Part shown: positions 24,569-38,349 of the stretch, one piece after another
Numbering within the stretch: the first letter of the stretch is position 1
How the letters are laid out: the number at the start of each line of letters is the position of its first letter
DNA from: Oxytricha trifallax
Lineage: Eukaryota; Ciliophora; Spirotrichea; Sporadotrichida; Oxytrichidae
DNA length: 64,000 bases
Reading direction: 5' to 3'
Assembly (NCBI GenBank): GCA_000711775.1
Contig: ARYC01000080.1
Location: 186,001 to 250,000 of the forward strand
Position numbers and translations under genes: made by a program
The notes under the pieces: generated by a model
Databases searched by the model: none
Seen by the model: the letters and a program-made list of their open reading frames with translations, nothing else
Told to the model about the DNA's origin: nothing

Positions 24569-24643
24569 ACATAATAATTGTTCCTAGCTAGTAACATAAT
24601 AATTGTTACTAACTAGTTACATAATAATTGTTCCTAACAAGTC
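24569..24643. repeat. Three tandem copies of a 25-bp repeat
   Basis: The unit ACATAATAATTGTTCCTAGC plus five bases repeats at 24,569, 24,594 and 24,619 with a few substitutions. Confidence 0.8.
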
Positions 24644-25499
24644 ATCAGACAATTTTGCTATGTATATGAGCTTGTTTTATCCACTCCGATATAGATATTG
24701 GATACTGTGTTAGAAAAAGTTTCTATTTTGTTTGTATAACATTGATTTTATTGTATTAATCCTAATCGATACACATGATTCTATTGTATCGAATCTAATT
24801 TAAAGATATGCCTTAGATATGACCTTTAGTCTTAGCAGGCTAGATATTATTAATATTTTAAGTTTTAATTAGCATACATAATTAATACTAAATTTTAAGA
24901 TTATTAATATCTACATATTAAAATTTTTTCTCTTATCGCCTTTTACGTTTCATTGACTTAATTATGATTTTTGACTTGGAAAAAAAGATGATCATTACCT
25001 TCTTGACTGTTTAAGCGACTGCAGATTTCTAAGTTTCTATTCTGACTTCGTCTTCCCTGTATTATGTTTGTTAAATTGAATCATCGTCCTATAATTTGAT
25101 TCGTCGTAGAAGTCATATCCTTTTTTTCTTCAACGAAGCTCCAGTCACTTTCATCCTCATTCTAAATTCATAACTTAGAAATGATCTCAGCATTTCTATC
25201 CTATAAGATAATTGAAAATGAGACATTTTTTCCATATAATTGGCTCAAAATTACTATGACTTATAAAATTTAAACAGAGAATCTAGCTGAAATGTAAAAA
25301 TTGAAATGCATGCCTGATATAATTGTTTTAAAGTAAAAAAAACCTTCTTAATCTATTAAATGATTTTTCATATTCATACAAATAAATACAATTCTTTTTG
25401 GTTAATAAGTATTTGCATAAAACCCCAATGCTATTATTTACAAAATTTGGGTGTCGATATAAATTAATTCAAATATATTCACTATTATATCATTACCAT

Positions 25500-27318
25500 T
25501 AAAATCACTTCACAAATTTGCTAATCTCTCTCTCTCTCAAAGTATTAAGTTGTTCCATCCTCATTTTTATCAAATCATTGTAATCGTCGCTTGCTTCTTC
25601 CATAGGTCTGAATTTCTTTGCTTCACCAGTCAATGACTCCACCGTAGTTTTGTAAGAGCGGCCTTGAACCTAAGCATAAACTTCAGGGGGATGTGGTGAG
25701 AGCTCATCATGAGCTTGACCAAGTCCTTACTCAATTGGTCAACGAGGGTATTCCTCTGCTTCATGAGCGCTCCCACTTTCTTCTTGAGATCGTTTTTTGT
25801 ACTTGGCGCCCTAATTTTTCAAATCTTTCTTCACAGTAGTATGAAAGGTCTGCCAAAATACAGCCAAGCGCACAGATTTTGCCTCCATGCAGGCCCAGTC
25901 GAGAGCGATCATCGCCTCAGAGTGATAGTCCTGGTCGATCCCGTTCAGATTTTGCTAGTGATAGGGTAGCACCTTCAGTTTGTCCAGATCAGCTCACAGC
26001 TCCAGTATCTTGTTAGCTATCTCAAGGTCACTCCTTATTGCTCTTTAATGGTAGGTCGTAAAAGTAAGCTAGCTAGATTTTTACATCGGGATTTTTCTAC
26101 TAAGACGTTTTCATCACACCATGTTGCAGGCTAATTGAGCCTTTTTACAGAATAAACCATAGGTGAATAGTACCTCATTAGAGAGACCAGAGTTTTTTTT
26201 AGTGAGTTACAAATCCCTGAATAGCCAGCTACTCTCATTCTCGATTAAAGTGGTCCTCAATGATTGCATGTAATGTGAGGATAATGGAATATTCAAAATT
26301 TTCTGAAAATTAATGTTGGACCCATTATCTCTCTAAGCTGTTTAAGGCTGCCTAGAATCCTGAATCAGAGGTATTTAAATTGAATAGCTTTTGCACTAGA
26401 ACAATATAGATTTTTCTAGGCGGAAAGCACAAGAGTTTAATGCTTTTACATCCGAGCTTAGTGCTTTTGCATAAGAGGCATATAGTTTACGCCAAGGCAC
26501 CCATGGTAGCATCTTCCATTTTTTTCGAAATTTATTAGGTGCAAGCTACTATGGTAGCTAATGTGACAGTTAGGGCTCAGTTACATGTGCTTCTTTTAAT
26601 GTTGTTTGTTTGTTGTCTTAGTGATAAGAGGGGCTCAGCTATTGTTCAATACAAGGCTCCATCCTGACATTAATTGGCTTGAAAGGCTTGGTGGCTCAGA
26701 GCCAACGGTATCTGGACAGCAGGAGTTCTTGAGAAAAATGCTGGGACTCGCCCCTGATCGCTTAACTTTAGTAATAGGCTACGTTGTGCTCCTTTCCTAT
26801 ATCTCGCTATCAATTACTATTGTTTGAGCTTACCTGGTGAGAAGAGGCGAAGCATCTAAAGTAGGATCCAACAAGTCGCCCATGGTTTGGTAGTGTGTCG
26901 AATCATCATGAGAACATCCAATATGGCGACCGCCATCTTCCTTCTAAATGCTACAAACCCCATTCAAGGTCTCGTCCACTAATGTCGAATAAGAGAGCGT
27001 GGAGCGCGAGCCAAGAATACTGCTGACCACTCGTCAGAGTGCTCCCCGGCTTCTATTAGATACCAATATGTTGCTCAAGAGATTGCTAAGGCGCTGTTGG
27101 AAAGATGTCTTGGTGAGCAGGGGATCGTCGAACTCAAGATTGTCAAGCAAAAGATCCTCAGTTGGGTCCTCCGGCAGTTCAGGGTCGTCTTGCTCGCATA
27201 GTGAGTTGTGAATATCGAGTAGTAGGGGGTTCATCTGTTGGATTCGTGTCTTTCTTAAGGATTCTAAAGTATTATTATAGGGTTCGAGCTAGTTATAATA
27301 ATTAAATTCAGAATCTCG
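25500..27318 (-). pseudogene. Unknown gene, several frames, inside inverted-repeat element
   Basis: A series of minus-strand frames covers almost the whole interior. The N-terminal part, upstream of and including MNPLLLDIHNSLCEQDDPEL, is acidic (PEDPTEDLLLDNLEFDDPLL) and stays open past one TGA to about 26,630. A middle part reads NSLERQWVQHQFSENFEYS and NESSWLFRDLQLTKKNSG. A C-terminal part has helical, charged sequence (WACMEAKSVRLAVFWQTFH, KKKVGALMKQRNTLVDQLSK, MRMEQLNTLREREISKF). At least four frame changes or TGA codons occur; some could be introns. No domain is recognised. Confidence 0.5.
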
Positions 27319-27347
27319 TCATTTTGGTAGCTTTAGTAGAATAGCCT

Positions 27348-27550
<203 letters not shown>

Positions 27551-27659
27551 CATGACTCTCTAATTAATCCCTAAAGCTACCAAATTTATATAATAATTTT
27601 ATCTATCTTAATTAATATTTATTGTCACCCAAATTTTTTAAATAATAGCATTGGGGTTT

Positions 27660-30345
27660 TATTAATTTGAATCTCTAATTTTAGATATATATAGTTTTCT
27701 GGAATATTTCAAATTAATAAGAGGTTTACATATAAAAATCAAATATTTATTAAAGAAGATATGCGAATTTATTCTAGTAATTTAATATATTCACGAATCT
27801 TAATCTTTTAAAGATTAAAGTCTATTCTAAATTTTATTAATTATTGAGCATATTGTAAAGTTTCATCTTTACTTAATGTTACTTCTATCCAATAAATACC
27901 ATTTCTGATTTATCTATACAAATATTAATAAAGTAAGTAAGTTTAATGAAATCTGTCATATTATATAGCAATATTCTCAACTACTTATTAAGCACCTTTT
28001 TAATTTTCAGAGTTACCTTATTTTATCACGCATATCTCCATTCTTTCAACAATTAGGAACAAACCTTTAATGTAAGTTTTTCTAAGTGCCAATACCATGA
28101 TAATCACTTTTTAACTCATTAAATTGCGGGTTTAGTATTTGAAAATTAAACAGTGTCAGATTTCACTGACTTCACCAAAAATAAATTAATTTTTACTCTT
28201 ACGCATTTCAAACTAAAAATAATGATTATAAAATTATGGTGTAAAGATATATTAATTTCTTGGTATATTTGGCTGTCTTAAGAGAAGATAACTATAGTAA
28301 TTATGATTTTATAGGTATTACATACTAACTGTTTATTTATATTTATATGTTTTTATCTCATAAACTTTAGGAAAATATATAATTGGAAAATTGTTTGGAA
28401 ATATATCAATAATCAAAAGGCTTAAATCCAGAAAAAAGAATTGAAGATTCAGAAGATGATTTAAGGATAACTCAAACGTGAAAATACTGATCATGAGGAC
28501 AAAGACAATATGGCAGAAATAAATATCATCAAGGTAAAAAGGAGATAGTCTATTGCAATTATAAAATGAAGGACAGTGTTATTCAACAAGAAGTACAATA
28601 ATTTTTAATAAAATGACTGTCAGTTTTCTAAAAAGGAACAGGATGAATTTGATATTTATGAAAAAAATAATATGAAATAATAATTGAGCCTTAGAAAAAA
28701 AATGAAGTGCAGTTGTTTAGGCTAAAAGTAAAATATCACATTAAATTAAGAAACAGAAGGAAGAAATCATAAAGAAATATGATAATTATCAATTAATTAA
28801 GTTAATGATGATTAAGATACAAATATAATTAAGGATGATAGTTTAAAAATGCTAAATATCAACTTTCAATTCAAATTAACCATTTATTTGCTTCATGCAC
28901 AATAAAAACTAAGCAAAATAAATTTATATCAATTTAGAGCTAAAATAGTGATACTAGGCAACCTTAATTCATTTGCGAACATCATTTTAAAAAGCATTCA
29001 ATTCAAAAAGGTTTTCTGTTAAAATTTTGTTGTTGTGGTTGTTATATCTTAATTCGATCTTTTTGTTCAATAATTAAAATTAAAAGCTTAGAATTATAAA
29101 TTGATTTTTAGTATTCTGTAAGAGTCGTATAAGTTCTAATTTTCAAAAAAAGTAGGCTTTGAAGAGTATTTTTAGTTTTGCATAATTCATGAGAAAGAGT
29201 GATGCGAGCTAATTTTGATAATTGTAGTATTATTGTCCAGCTTGAGATTTATATTACAAGTTGCTTTATAATGCTATATATATATATATATTAAAGGACA
29301 AATTATTTAAGTATTTGAATTTTTATATTTAAAGGTCACTTTTTTTAAATTGAATCAATTATTTCATCTATGTGTTTTCGAAATTACACAAGCCTTGATA
29401 ATTCAATCAACTTTCATCTTTGATAATAATTAGTGATAATAGTGAATGTTATCTGCCTTGAGTCTCTCTAAGCATTATTATTACCTTAATTTATTTCAAA
29501 ATAGATTTCATCTTAGTTATATTGCGGTTTAAATTGAGAAAATAAACTCTTCAAACATATTGAAAATGCTGTTAATTTTTTGAAACAAATTTTGCGGCTT
29601 TATTTAATGAATAGTTTAAATATTAAAAATTTTAGCTATTGATTAATGAATAAAAACAAGTTTATAATTGAAATAGCTGATGCTGTAATCATTAAGAATT
29701 CTCATTATTTCCCACTTTCATACTATGAATAAGTAAATGCCCAAACTCAAGCTTTAAAAGTTTATTGATATATTAATGTTTTCATAAATTTAAACTAAGA
29801 ATCTAATCTATTTTTTGTGAAAAAACATAAATTGAAATTTAAAACACTAAATGAGTTTTATTTATAGAATAATGATATGCATGAAATTGATTGAAATTAA
29901 CCTTAAATAGAAAACAACTGTGTAAATTATGCTTAATATGTAATCCTACACTTCAACCCATTTAACTTGCTATTTTATGATTTACATTTGGTATCTTCAT
30001 CTTGATTGAACTGTTAACTTAAGCTGCAAACATACAATCTTTGAACAATATATTTATTTAGAAATCATTTAAATAACAATAGAATTATATGAGTAAACCT
30101 TGGTGAAGAATAAATAGAAAAATAAATAAGATATTAATAAGAGAGTTATTACGATTAAATTTTTATTTACTTTAGAGGATTAAAGCTAATATTGGCCATA
30201 ATATAATCTTAATCCTTCTCTCTCTTGCATTGATTTTAAAACTACTAATCAAGGATATAAATTATGAAATAATTAAAATCTTCTTCATAGAATTCTTATG
30301 ACTTATAAAGTAAATTATTAAATGTTTTTATCTCATAATCTGTTG
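27660..30345. other. AT-rich stretch without recognised feature
   Basis: A Lys/Gln/Glu-rich frame at about 28,400-28,565 and a short (TA)n tract near 29,276 are the only items; neither supports a gene call. Confidence 0.4.
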
Positions 30346-30347
30346 AG

Positions 30348-30770
30348 TTTTAGTATAGCTCAGAGAAGTTTAGTATTTTACCCAGTTGCATTTATTGCTG
30401 GCAGGTAGTAAAAGCTTAAAGTATATGGAGAAACAGCAAGTGGATAGAAGATACTAATAGCATATCGCATGGCATCAGAAGTAAGAAGCACACTTTCGCT
30501 CAAATACTTTGATCACAAATATAAAATAGAATTAGTAATAATGTAGTTTTAGCTATTAAAGTTAAGTGAGAAATTTATAAATTACCATTTATCCACACTA
30601 TTTTAGAAAAACAAAAGCTTCAATAACTGTCAAACTAAATTAAATTAGCTAGATTATTGTGGCTAGAAAACAATACATTCTCTAATATGCTACCTTATTT
30701 AAGTATGCCCAGACTTTATCATCACAGTGACTTCACTTAATTGCTCAATTTTATGAGCATCTGTTCTATT
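30348..30770 (+). other. Weak coding-like fragment
   Basis: A long frame without TGA containing LVFYPVAFIAGRQQKLKVYG and ILIAYRMASEVRSTLSLKYF. G+C is slightly raised in the first 180 bases. No family or start codon is recognised, and the length is not decisive. Confidence 0.25.
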
Positions 30771-31699
30771 CACCCAAAAATTATTATGATGAACTTAGCA
30801 ATGAATTTGAAATTTAAGAGCCTAATGCCTCAACTTTTTAACGCTAAAACTTAATCTAATATGTGACTAACTTATTAATAGTTGTTAGATTATTTTCATT
30901 TAATAACTAATTGATTATATTAATTGTTATTTTATCAAAGTTTGCTGTGCATCAGGTGTTAGATTGAAAATAAAAAGTCATGAGGGTATGGCTGAGTTTG
31001 TCTAAACCAACAATTTATTTGATTGCACCGTTCTTGCTTTTTGCTTGTTTTTTTAATATTTTAAATTTCCCATTTTTTCATCTAAATTTATATTAATAAG
31101 TATTCTTTGAATTGTCATAAAGGCTTATTAACCATTAATAATTCAAATTGCAAAATAATTGATTATATATATATATATATATATTCAATATAATTTAGAA
31201 ATGAATTGAAATTCTAAATAAATTAATTAAAACATCGTATCAAAGAAGTTAAGATGTTAGTTAATTATTAATATTAATTAATTTAGTTTATAAATACTCC
31301 ATTCCTGTAATTATATCTGCTCGTCTCCAGAGATAAAAAGTAACGTGGGGTGTTCAGTTTTAAAAATAAAAGATCTAGTTAGATCAGACCTTAATTGTGT
31401 TTATGAAAGTGATTAAGAATAAATAAGTAATTATATATTAGAAATTATTTATTATACTTTATTAAATACATCTAAAGCTAAAAAAAGATATTCCTCTTAT
31501 TTATAATCAAAGCCACTTCATTAAAACTAATAATAATATAACAATCAATTAAAATAAAGTGTAAATAATTAGTAATTAATTTTTTTAATTATAAATTATC
31601 TTGAATATCTTTAAATATTATATTTATTTTGAATGTATAAGTCCCTTTTAAAATGTATAGATTAATATTATTAATTTTTGACTGCATATTTGGAACAAC

Positions 31700-32089
31700 A
31701 TGCTTCTAAAGAGCTTTTCTTTTGCAATTCACTAGAAAAAATCCTTTGATCAACTGTTTGTAAGTCAATTGAGCTTTGATGTATTCAACACTCAAAGTGT
31801 GAGTTCAAGAGACTTCTCAAAGTATAATTTGAAGTTTGTGCTATGTTTCAGAGCAAAATTTTGTGTTCCAGCAAGAACTCAGAGTTTAAGGAAGAAAGGA
31901 AGGAAGCAAAGATAAAAAAATATTTTACTCCTTATATTTTTTTCTCACCTGTGTTCTGATGAAACATTTCTTGTAACAGAATAGCTTTAAATCGTCTATT
32001 ATGCTTTTTTTCATTATCAAAATGTTGAGTGCTTTTCCAATGCTATTATAAATATAAAATTATTCTTATTTATTTAATAACATTATTGA
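31700..32089 (+). other. Weak ORF, 129 codons
   Basis: ATG at 31,700 opens to TGA at 32,087 with Gln TAG/TAA codons; it includes SRDFSKYNLKFVLCFRAKFC and a Lys/Arg-rich stretch. The second half looks like random AT-rich translation. Unassigned. Confidence 0.2.
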
Positions 32090-34039
32090 AATAAAACATA
32101 TTAATTACAAAAAATATCTCAAAAATATCTCGAAATTTGAGTAGTTAATAGAGTAAATTATAAATATTTCCTGGATAATCTATATGTTTGAACTTATTTA
32201 AATTATAATTAATTAATCTAATTTCTTACCAATGCTATAATTGATTTTTAACTTTTCAACTTTTTCTATAAATTACCAATGCAAAGAGTTTGAAAAATTA
32301 TTCAGAAGGATAATTTCTCCAGATTTCAATTACATGATAATAGTTATTTCTCAAAAATTAAACGCATATAAAATTTGCAAATGGATTACTATTCTCAGAA
32401 TTCTTCGAGTATCTCACTCATGCCATAGTGTAGCAACTATTTGGATTAAAATTGAACTTACTTATATCAATTTGTTGCTAAACTTGAAAATAATCAATCA
32501 ACGCTTGATTTAATAAAGAAAAATATTAGAAAAAGCTTAATAGTGAAAAAATTTAATAATAATAAAAAATCCGAAATGTTTTGTAAATAGTTATAATTTT
32601 GAATTAAGATTTTTGGGTTTTAATACTGGAGCTTTTCATATAAAATTGAACTAGAAACTATATTACTGCGATAAGTCTCAATCAAAACTACCGATAAAGT
32701 TTTCTTTAAAATTTTAATCAATCTATTTATTTATATCCTGAGTCTTATTTAAGCATTTCTTTATTCATTTATGAGTTTTTTTAATTAAATTTACTTTCTT
32801 AAAATTAATATATACAATGAGATAATAAGCAGTGTCAATATAAACAATCTATCTCTTTATTATATAATTTTCTATTCAAATAATAATTTAAGTCTCTACT
32901 TTAATCAATCTTTTTAAACTAAAATTTATATCATTAATTAAAGGATAGCTTAAGCATTAAGAAATAATTATAACTGTATTTCAAATTTTCACACAGCGTG
33001 AAGTATTTATCTTGTAGTTTTAGCACATTCCAAATATAAATACCAAGATTTTATATTCAGATTAGAGATAATTGATTTCAAAGCTCATGTAAATATTTTA
33101 AGAGTTGGAAGTATTTTAGAACTATAGAAACAACAGATTCTTTTCAACTTTAAGAATAAAATTAATCTTTTAATTATAACGAAACTGCTAAAATATTACT
33201 TGTAATCGCTCATATACCTTAATTTATGTTTCCTCCTTGCATCTTGTATAAATTAGAAGTTTCATAAATTATAAAAGTCTTATAGAAGAATGTTTGAATA
33301 ATAAAAATGTCAATGTAATGGCTATATAAATTACTCTCAATTATTATTACAAACTGTGAATTAAGTAAGTAAACTATAATTAGTTTATATTGATACATCA
33401 CACATAAAAGACACGAAAGATATCAATATGACGCTCTGTATAATTCAGTCAACTTATTAATGCTAGAAAAATAATTATTACTTATTCATTTAAATCAATC
33501 AAATGCTTCTATTGAATAATAAAAATATCTTGAAATATTCAGAATCAATTATTGTTATATTTTAATTTTTAATAAAGAATATTTAAATAATCCTGTTTGT
33601 ATTGATTTTTTTATGAAAAAAATCTTAAATTCCCTTTTAAATCCTAAAAATAACACAATACGCTTATATTATTTAAATTAGCAGAAAATTAAATTCAAAA
33701 TACACTTAATTGCTAAGATTTTAATGTATTTTTAATATATTAATATGAAAATATGTTTTTTCCGTGCTATAAAGATTCGAAAGTTTTGAAACAACATTTT
33801 AATGCTAAATTAAACTTTAAAATAAAGAAATAATTAAATTACTATATTTTTTACTTATTTTTTCTAAATTTAAGGCTTATAAATTAAAATATTTTTAAGA
33901 GATCAAATCTCTACTATTCATTTACAAATGAATAGAAAAAAGAATAAATTAAATGGGATATTAAAAGCTTCCAGTGTCAGAGGAGATATAAATACAAAAT
34001 CATAGTATTTTTGTATATTTATTACAGTATATTAAATGA

Positions 34040-34345
34040 AGTAATGCATACTGGTAAGCCAGGTCTAGCACTCGGAGCTTAAGAAACATGCTTATTTCAC
34101 TAATAAGTTTTTATTCAAAACTTTTAAGTGAAACGTGGAACTAGTATATATTTCAATTAAACTTGATGCAGAGGCTCACTAATTCACAAAGATAAAGATA
34201 ATTGCAGGCGATTCATTAAATAAGCAAAAGTATTTATGAAAATTTTTAAAAGGCAGATGAAATAGACAAACACATGTCCTAGCTAAGAACTAGGACGAAA
34301 AGAAAGAAAAATCGATTCCTTTTAAAAGCTTGTTTAATATGCAAA
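34040..34345 (+). pseudogene. TBE-associated ORF A remnant (copy 2)
   Basis: Only the C-terminal third is recognisable, by nucleotide alignment with 1,030-1,345 of copy 1 (GCTTAAGAA, GTGGAACTAGTATAT, CATTTAA...). No frame is intact. It lies directly before, and converges on, the copy 2 transposase remnant. Confidence 0.6.
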
Positions 34346-34825
34346 GTTAATCATTCATTTAAGTTTAATATTTATTTATAAATATTCATTCTTCCTTTTC
34401 TTGCACAAACTGTTGTCTTATTTATGCTCACTCTCTTGCAGCTTCCCTGAATAAAATCAAATTATCTCCAGGCAACTCATGCATTAATTGATACAGTTGT
34501 GGTTCTAAAAATAAGTCTTTACTTAACTCCAGTAAAATTTTATTCCATTGAGTTTTGGGTATAAGGAACATTATACACAAGAGTTATTTTTATATCTACA
34601 TAAGCTTTCTTAGACTCCTAAAATATCTTATGAACAGAAAAGTTGTCAAAAAACAGAATGATCTCTTAGCTTATGTAAAAACCCTATAATATACTACTAC
34701 TACTTAATAGAGTGAGGATGAATTGCATATAAATTTCAAGCCTAAATCATCATTAATACCGTTTAAAATTGCATTTTTTCTTAGACTTCTATTATATCAT
34801 AATTTTAAACTAACTATTATTAATA

Positions 34826-35496
<671 letters not shown>

Positions 35497-35662
35497 TATA
35501 TGTGTTAGAATTATTCACAGCTTCACCAGCGTGCTTGAATTTGATGTTATTATAAATAATCCCTTATTTTTATTAATCATAAATCTAGTTAAAATTATTA
35601 AGATAAATGGCTCAGTAAAATCAATCACCCTGTTGATAGTCTTGAAAGTAATACCATGAAAA

Positions 35663-36689
35663 TAATAATTGCTGTCCCTAGAAATATTTTAGCTTGAATT
35701 TATCCTAATTTAAAAATCAATTTTTTATGTATATTGCTTATAAATAAAAGTTCATTTAAAATTTTTGAGAATCATACTTTTAAAACAGTGTCTCTCAAAG
35801 ATTTAAATTATGTTTGGGGTTTAATTTAATTAAAGTTAATGATAGTAACTTAAAAGATATTTAAACTGAACTTGATAAAATCTGAATAATTTTAGTTAAT
35901 TCCTTATAGATTTTAATATTAATTCATAAGTGTCATTAGGGTACATTATAAGAAATCCTTAATTTAATTTTGCAGTGAAAAGTGAGATAATACTTGAAAA
36001 TAGAATAATGGTCTATTTCTTTTCGGAATCATAATTTATAATAGGAAATAGATAAATGTTAATTAATTATTAATTGTTAAAATGAAAACCTTTTAAGATG
36101 AAGACGGAACCATGTTGTATTCACAATAATTTTGTAAGTTACATTTATGATATCTATAATTTTTTTAATACTCTTCCAGCAATACTTTGAGTCAGTGATG
36201 GTGAAAGACAGAGACTTCAGCAAGGAACAGGAAGACACTGGTTAGGGAAGTTTATCCATGCAGACGGAGACATTTACGAGGGATACTGGAAAAATAACAT
36301 AGCTGTTCCAGAAGTTCCATTTTCTATAATATTCAAAAGTATTTGTATTGTTATTAATCTTATTGCTATTATCATCTATTTTTCTCATTATTTTTCATGA
36401 ATCCTCACGATCCCTTTTAGATATAATCCATTGATAAAGAACTATTGAGAAAAAAAATTGCTGATACAAAATTTTGAGAGTTAAATCCTCGAAAGACACT
36501 GTTTTTAAAAATTTTACTCTTGACAATCCTAGGATATGAATTTTGGATTTAATTATTAAAGCTTAATAAAGTTTAAATTAATTGTAATCATTAAAATATG
36601 GAGGATTTAGAAGGTAAAATCCTCTTACCTCCTTCAGCATCTATCACAACTTTAACTTTCTACAAAATCTTTGTATTAATAATTTTGTA
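35663..36689. mobile_element. Inserted segment with inverted repeats around a MORN exon
   Basis: Comparison with copy 1 shows about 1 kb of foreign DNA between transposase pieces. Inside it, 35,765-35,805 (TTTTAAAACAGTGTCTCTCA) is repeated in inverted orientation at 36,478-36,520 (GAAAGACACTGTTTTTAAAA). These flank the MORN coding segment. The exact outer ends are not clear. A local hairpin (GAGGATTT/AAATCCTC) lies at about 36,600-36,625. Confidence 0.5.
36084..36330 (+). pseudogene. MORN-repeat protein fragment with an intron
   Basis: The segment WLGKFIHADGDIYEGYWKNN (about 36,239-36,298) is a textbook MORN repeat, a membrane- or lipid-associated beta-hairpin module. Upstream, ATG at about 36,082 reads KTFQDEDGTMLYSQQF. 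It can be joined through an intron from GTAAGT at 36,134 to an AG near 36,187, giving SDGERQRLQQGTGRH ahead of the repeat. Only one repeat is present, whereas family members usually carry several. It is a gene segment cut off at about 36,310. Confidence 0.6.
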
Positions 36690-36809
36690 AAAAATATTTT
36701 GCGATGAACCATTACAGCTTGCTAGTCAAAAGTAAATTATGCTAAATTCTATTAATTTTTTTCTTAGAATATCAGAGGTAGTCAATATGGTCCTCAAATA
36801 ACTTTTGTA

Positions 36810-37215
36810 GGTATACATTCGATATGTGAAAATAAATTAAAATTAAAATGAATTAACTATTAATTACCTTCAGTTAGTTTTTTAAAAATGTCTCCAAATC
36901 CTAGCAATATTATACTCTCTGAATAACTCATTAATCATGAGGCGGCTAGGTTGTTATTGCTATAATGAATTTATCTCTACGCCCAAGCAAGAAAACCCAT
37001 TCTACTATTTTTGAGAGTTTGCTTAAAATTAAAAATATCCCTCTTCCTGTGATGATTCAGGAATATTGCCAATAATAAAGTGCAGTTAAAATTGAGATAT
37101 CTATTGTAGAAACAACTTAGATTTAAATTAGAGTCACTTTGGATTTGATAACTGCCATGATTTTAATATTTAATAAATTTAATTTTAATTCATTCTCCCA
37201 AATTGAATGCATTCC
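36810..37215. mobile_element. MITE of the GGAATACATT family, copy b
   Basis: 406 bp flanked by TA. The left end is GGTATACATTCGATATGTG; the right end in reverse complement is GGAATGCATTCAATTTGGG. It aligns along its length with the element at 9,725-10,107. It interrupts the copy 2 transposase cleanly, so it inserted after the TBE. Confidence 0.85.
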
Positions 37216-37730
37216 TATAATATTATTTTTTTGCTGAAAGTTTTCGAAAATCAGAATTAAAATGCCTAAAGCAATTAAGTAGTGAAACTTAACAGTTGAG
37301 GCACACATAAAAGTTTTGCGATAGTTGCTTCACTAAAACTTATTTGACTTATCTGAAATAATACTCATTCCCATATGTAAGCTAGAGCAGAAAATTAAAT
37401 GATTTCTCAGCATAAGTAGACCCTAAATTTCGCAAATTTATATTTTTATATTATAATGATTATATATTCCTGGTTGGTTTAATCCCCAGTATTAATTTCT
37501 GTAAAGCATTAAATAATAATAATAATATTTTTATATTATGTAAACTTGCCTAATTTATCTGAAAATCCAACTATAACCTGGAAATCATGTCATTTTAGCA
37601 TATAATTATAGGATTTTATGGGTTTTTTTTAATTATTGCTGTATTATTACTGCTTGTTTTTAAAAACCTTTCTGTCTATATTATTTCTTAAATTAATGTT
37701 TTTCTCCAGTGATCAAAAGTTAAGAAAATT

Positions 37731-38345
37731 AAGGTGGTATCTGTCTCATCTCCACACTTTTTATATATAACATTTTTTTAAAATATTCATAGACCTAGTT
37801 AAATTTGGGTTGGATATAACTAAAAAAGTAATATAAATAATATTTACCAAATCTTAAGATGAGTAAAGCTACAAATAAATATACTTTTATCATAAAACTC
37901 ATGTTATTTTCTCACAAATGTTAGTGATTTTTATTCATTTAAAAAAAATAAATTAACAATTTCAATTGATTGATTCAATTAGCATATATTAATAATGAAA
38001 TTTGACCATTACAAATATAGTCAGATTTATTACTTAAAAAAAATGTGAAATTCATCAAATCTCATTATAAATATAAACCACATTGAATCAATCAATTTGA
38101 AATTTTTTATATAAATATATTAAATGTATAAATTCACTAACATTTATGACAAAATCTTTGTGAAAAAAAAATGTGAGCTTTATAACATAAGTATATTTAT
38201 TTTTAGCTTTACTCATCTTAAGAGTTGCTAAATATTATTTTAAAAATTTTTATTAGTTATACTCAGCACAAATTTATCAATATCTATGAATATTATAAAT
38301 AAAAGTTTATATATAAAAAGTGGGAAGTGAGACAGGTAATCCCAA
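37731..38345. mobile_element. Foldback element with long arms
   Basis: Arms of roughly 270 bases are inverted copies, for example ATCTTAAGATGAGTAAAGCT at about 37,853 against its reverse complement near 38,200, and the outer CTGTCTCATCTCCACACTTT against AAAAAGTGGGAAGTGAGACAG. The loop is short and non-coding. It lies just outside TBE copy 2. Confidence 0.7.
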
Positions 38346-38349
38346 AAAT

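Noticed and set aside
31160..31185. (TA)n tracts near 29,276 and 31,164
   Set aside because: Simple sequence, expected in DNA of this composition.
32241..32513. 90-codon plus ORF, with an opposing minus reading
   Set aside because: Both strands read open with similar plausibility, and no start, family or composition shift supports either.
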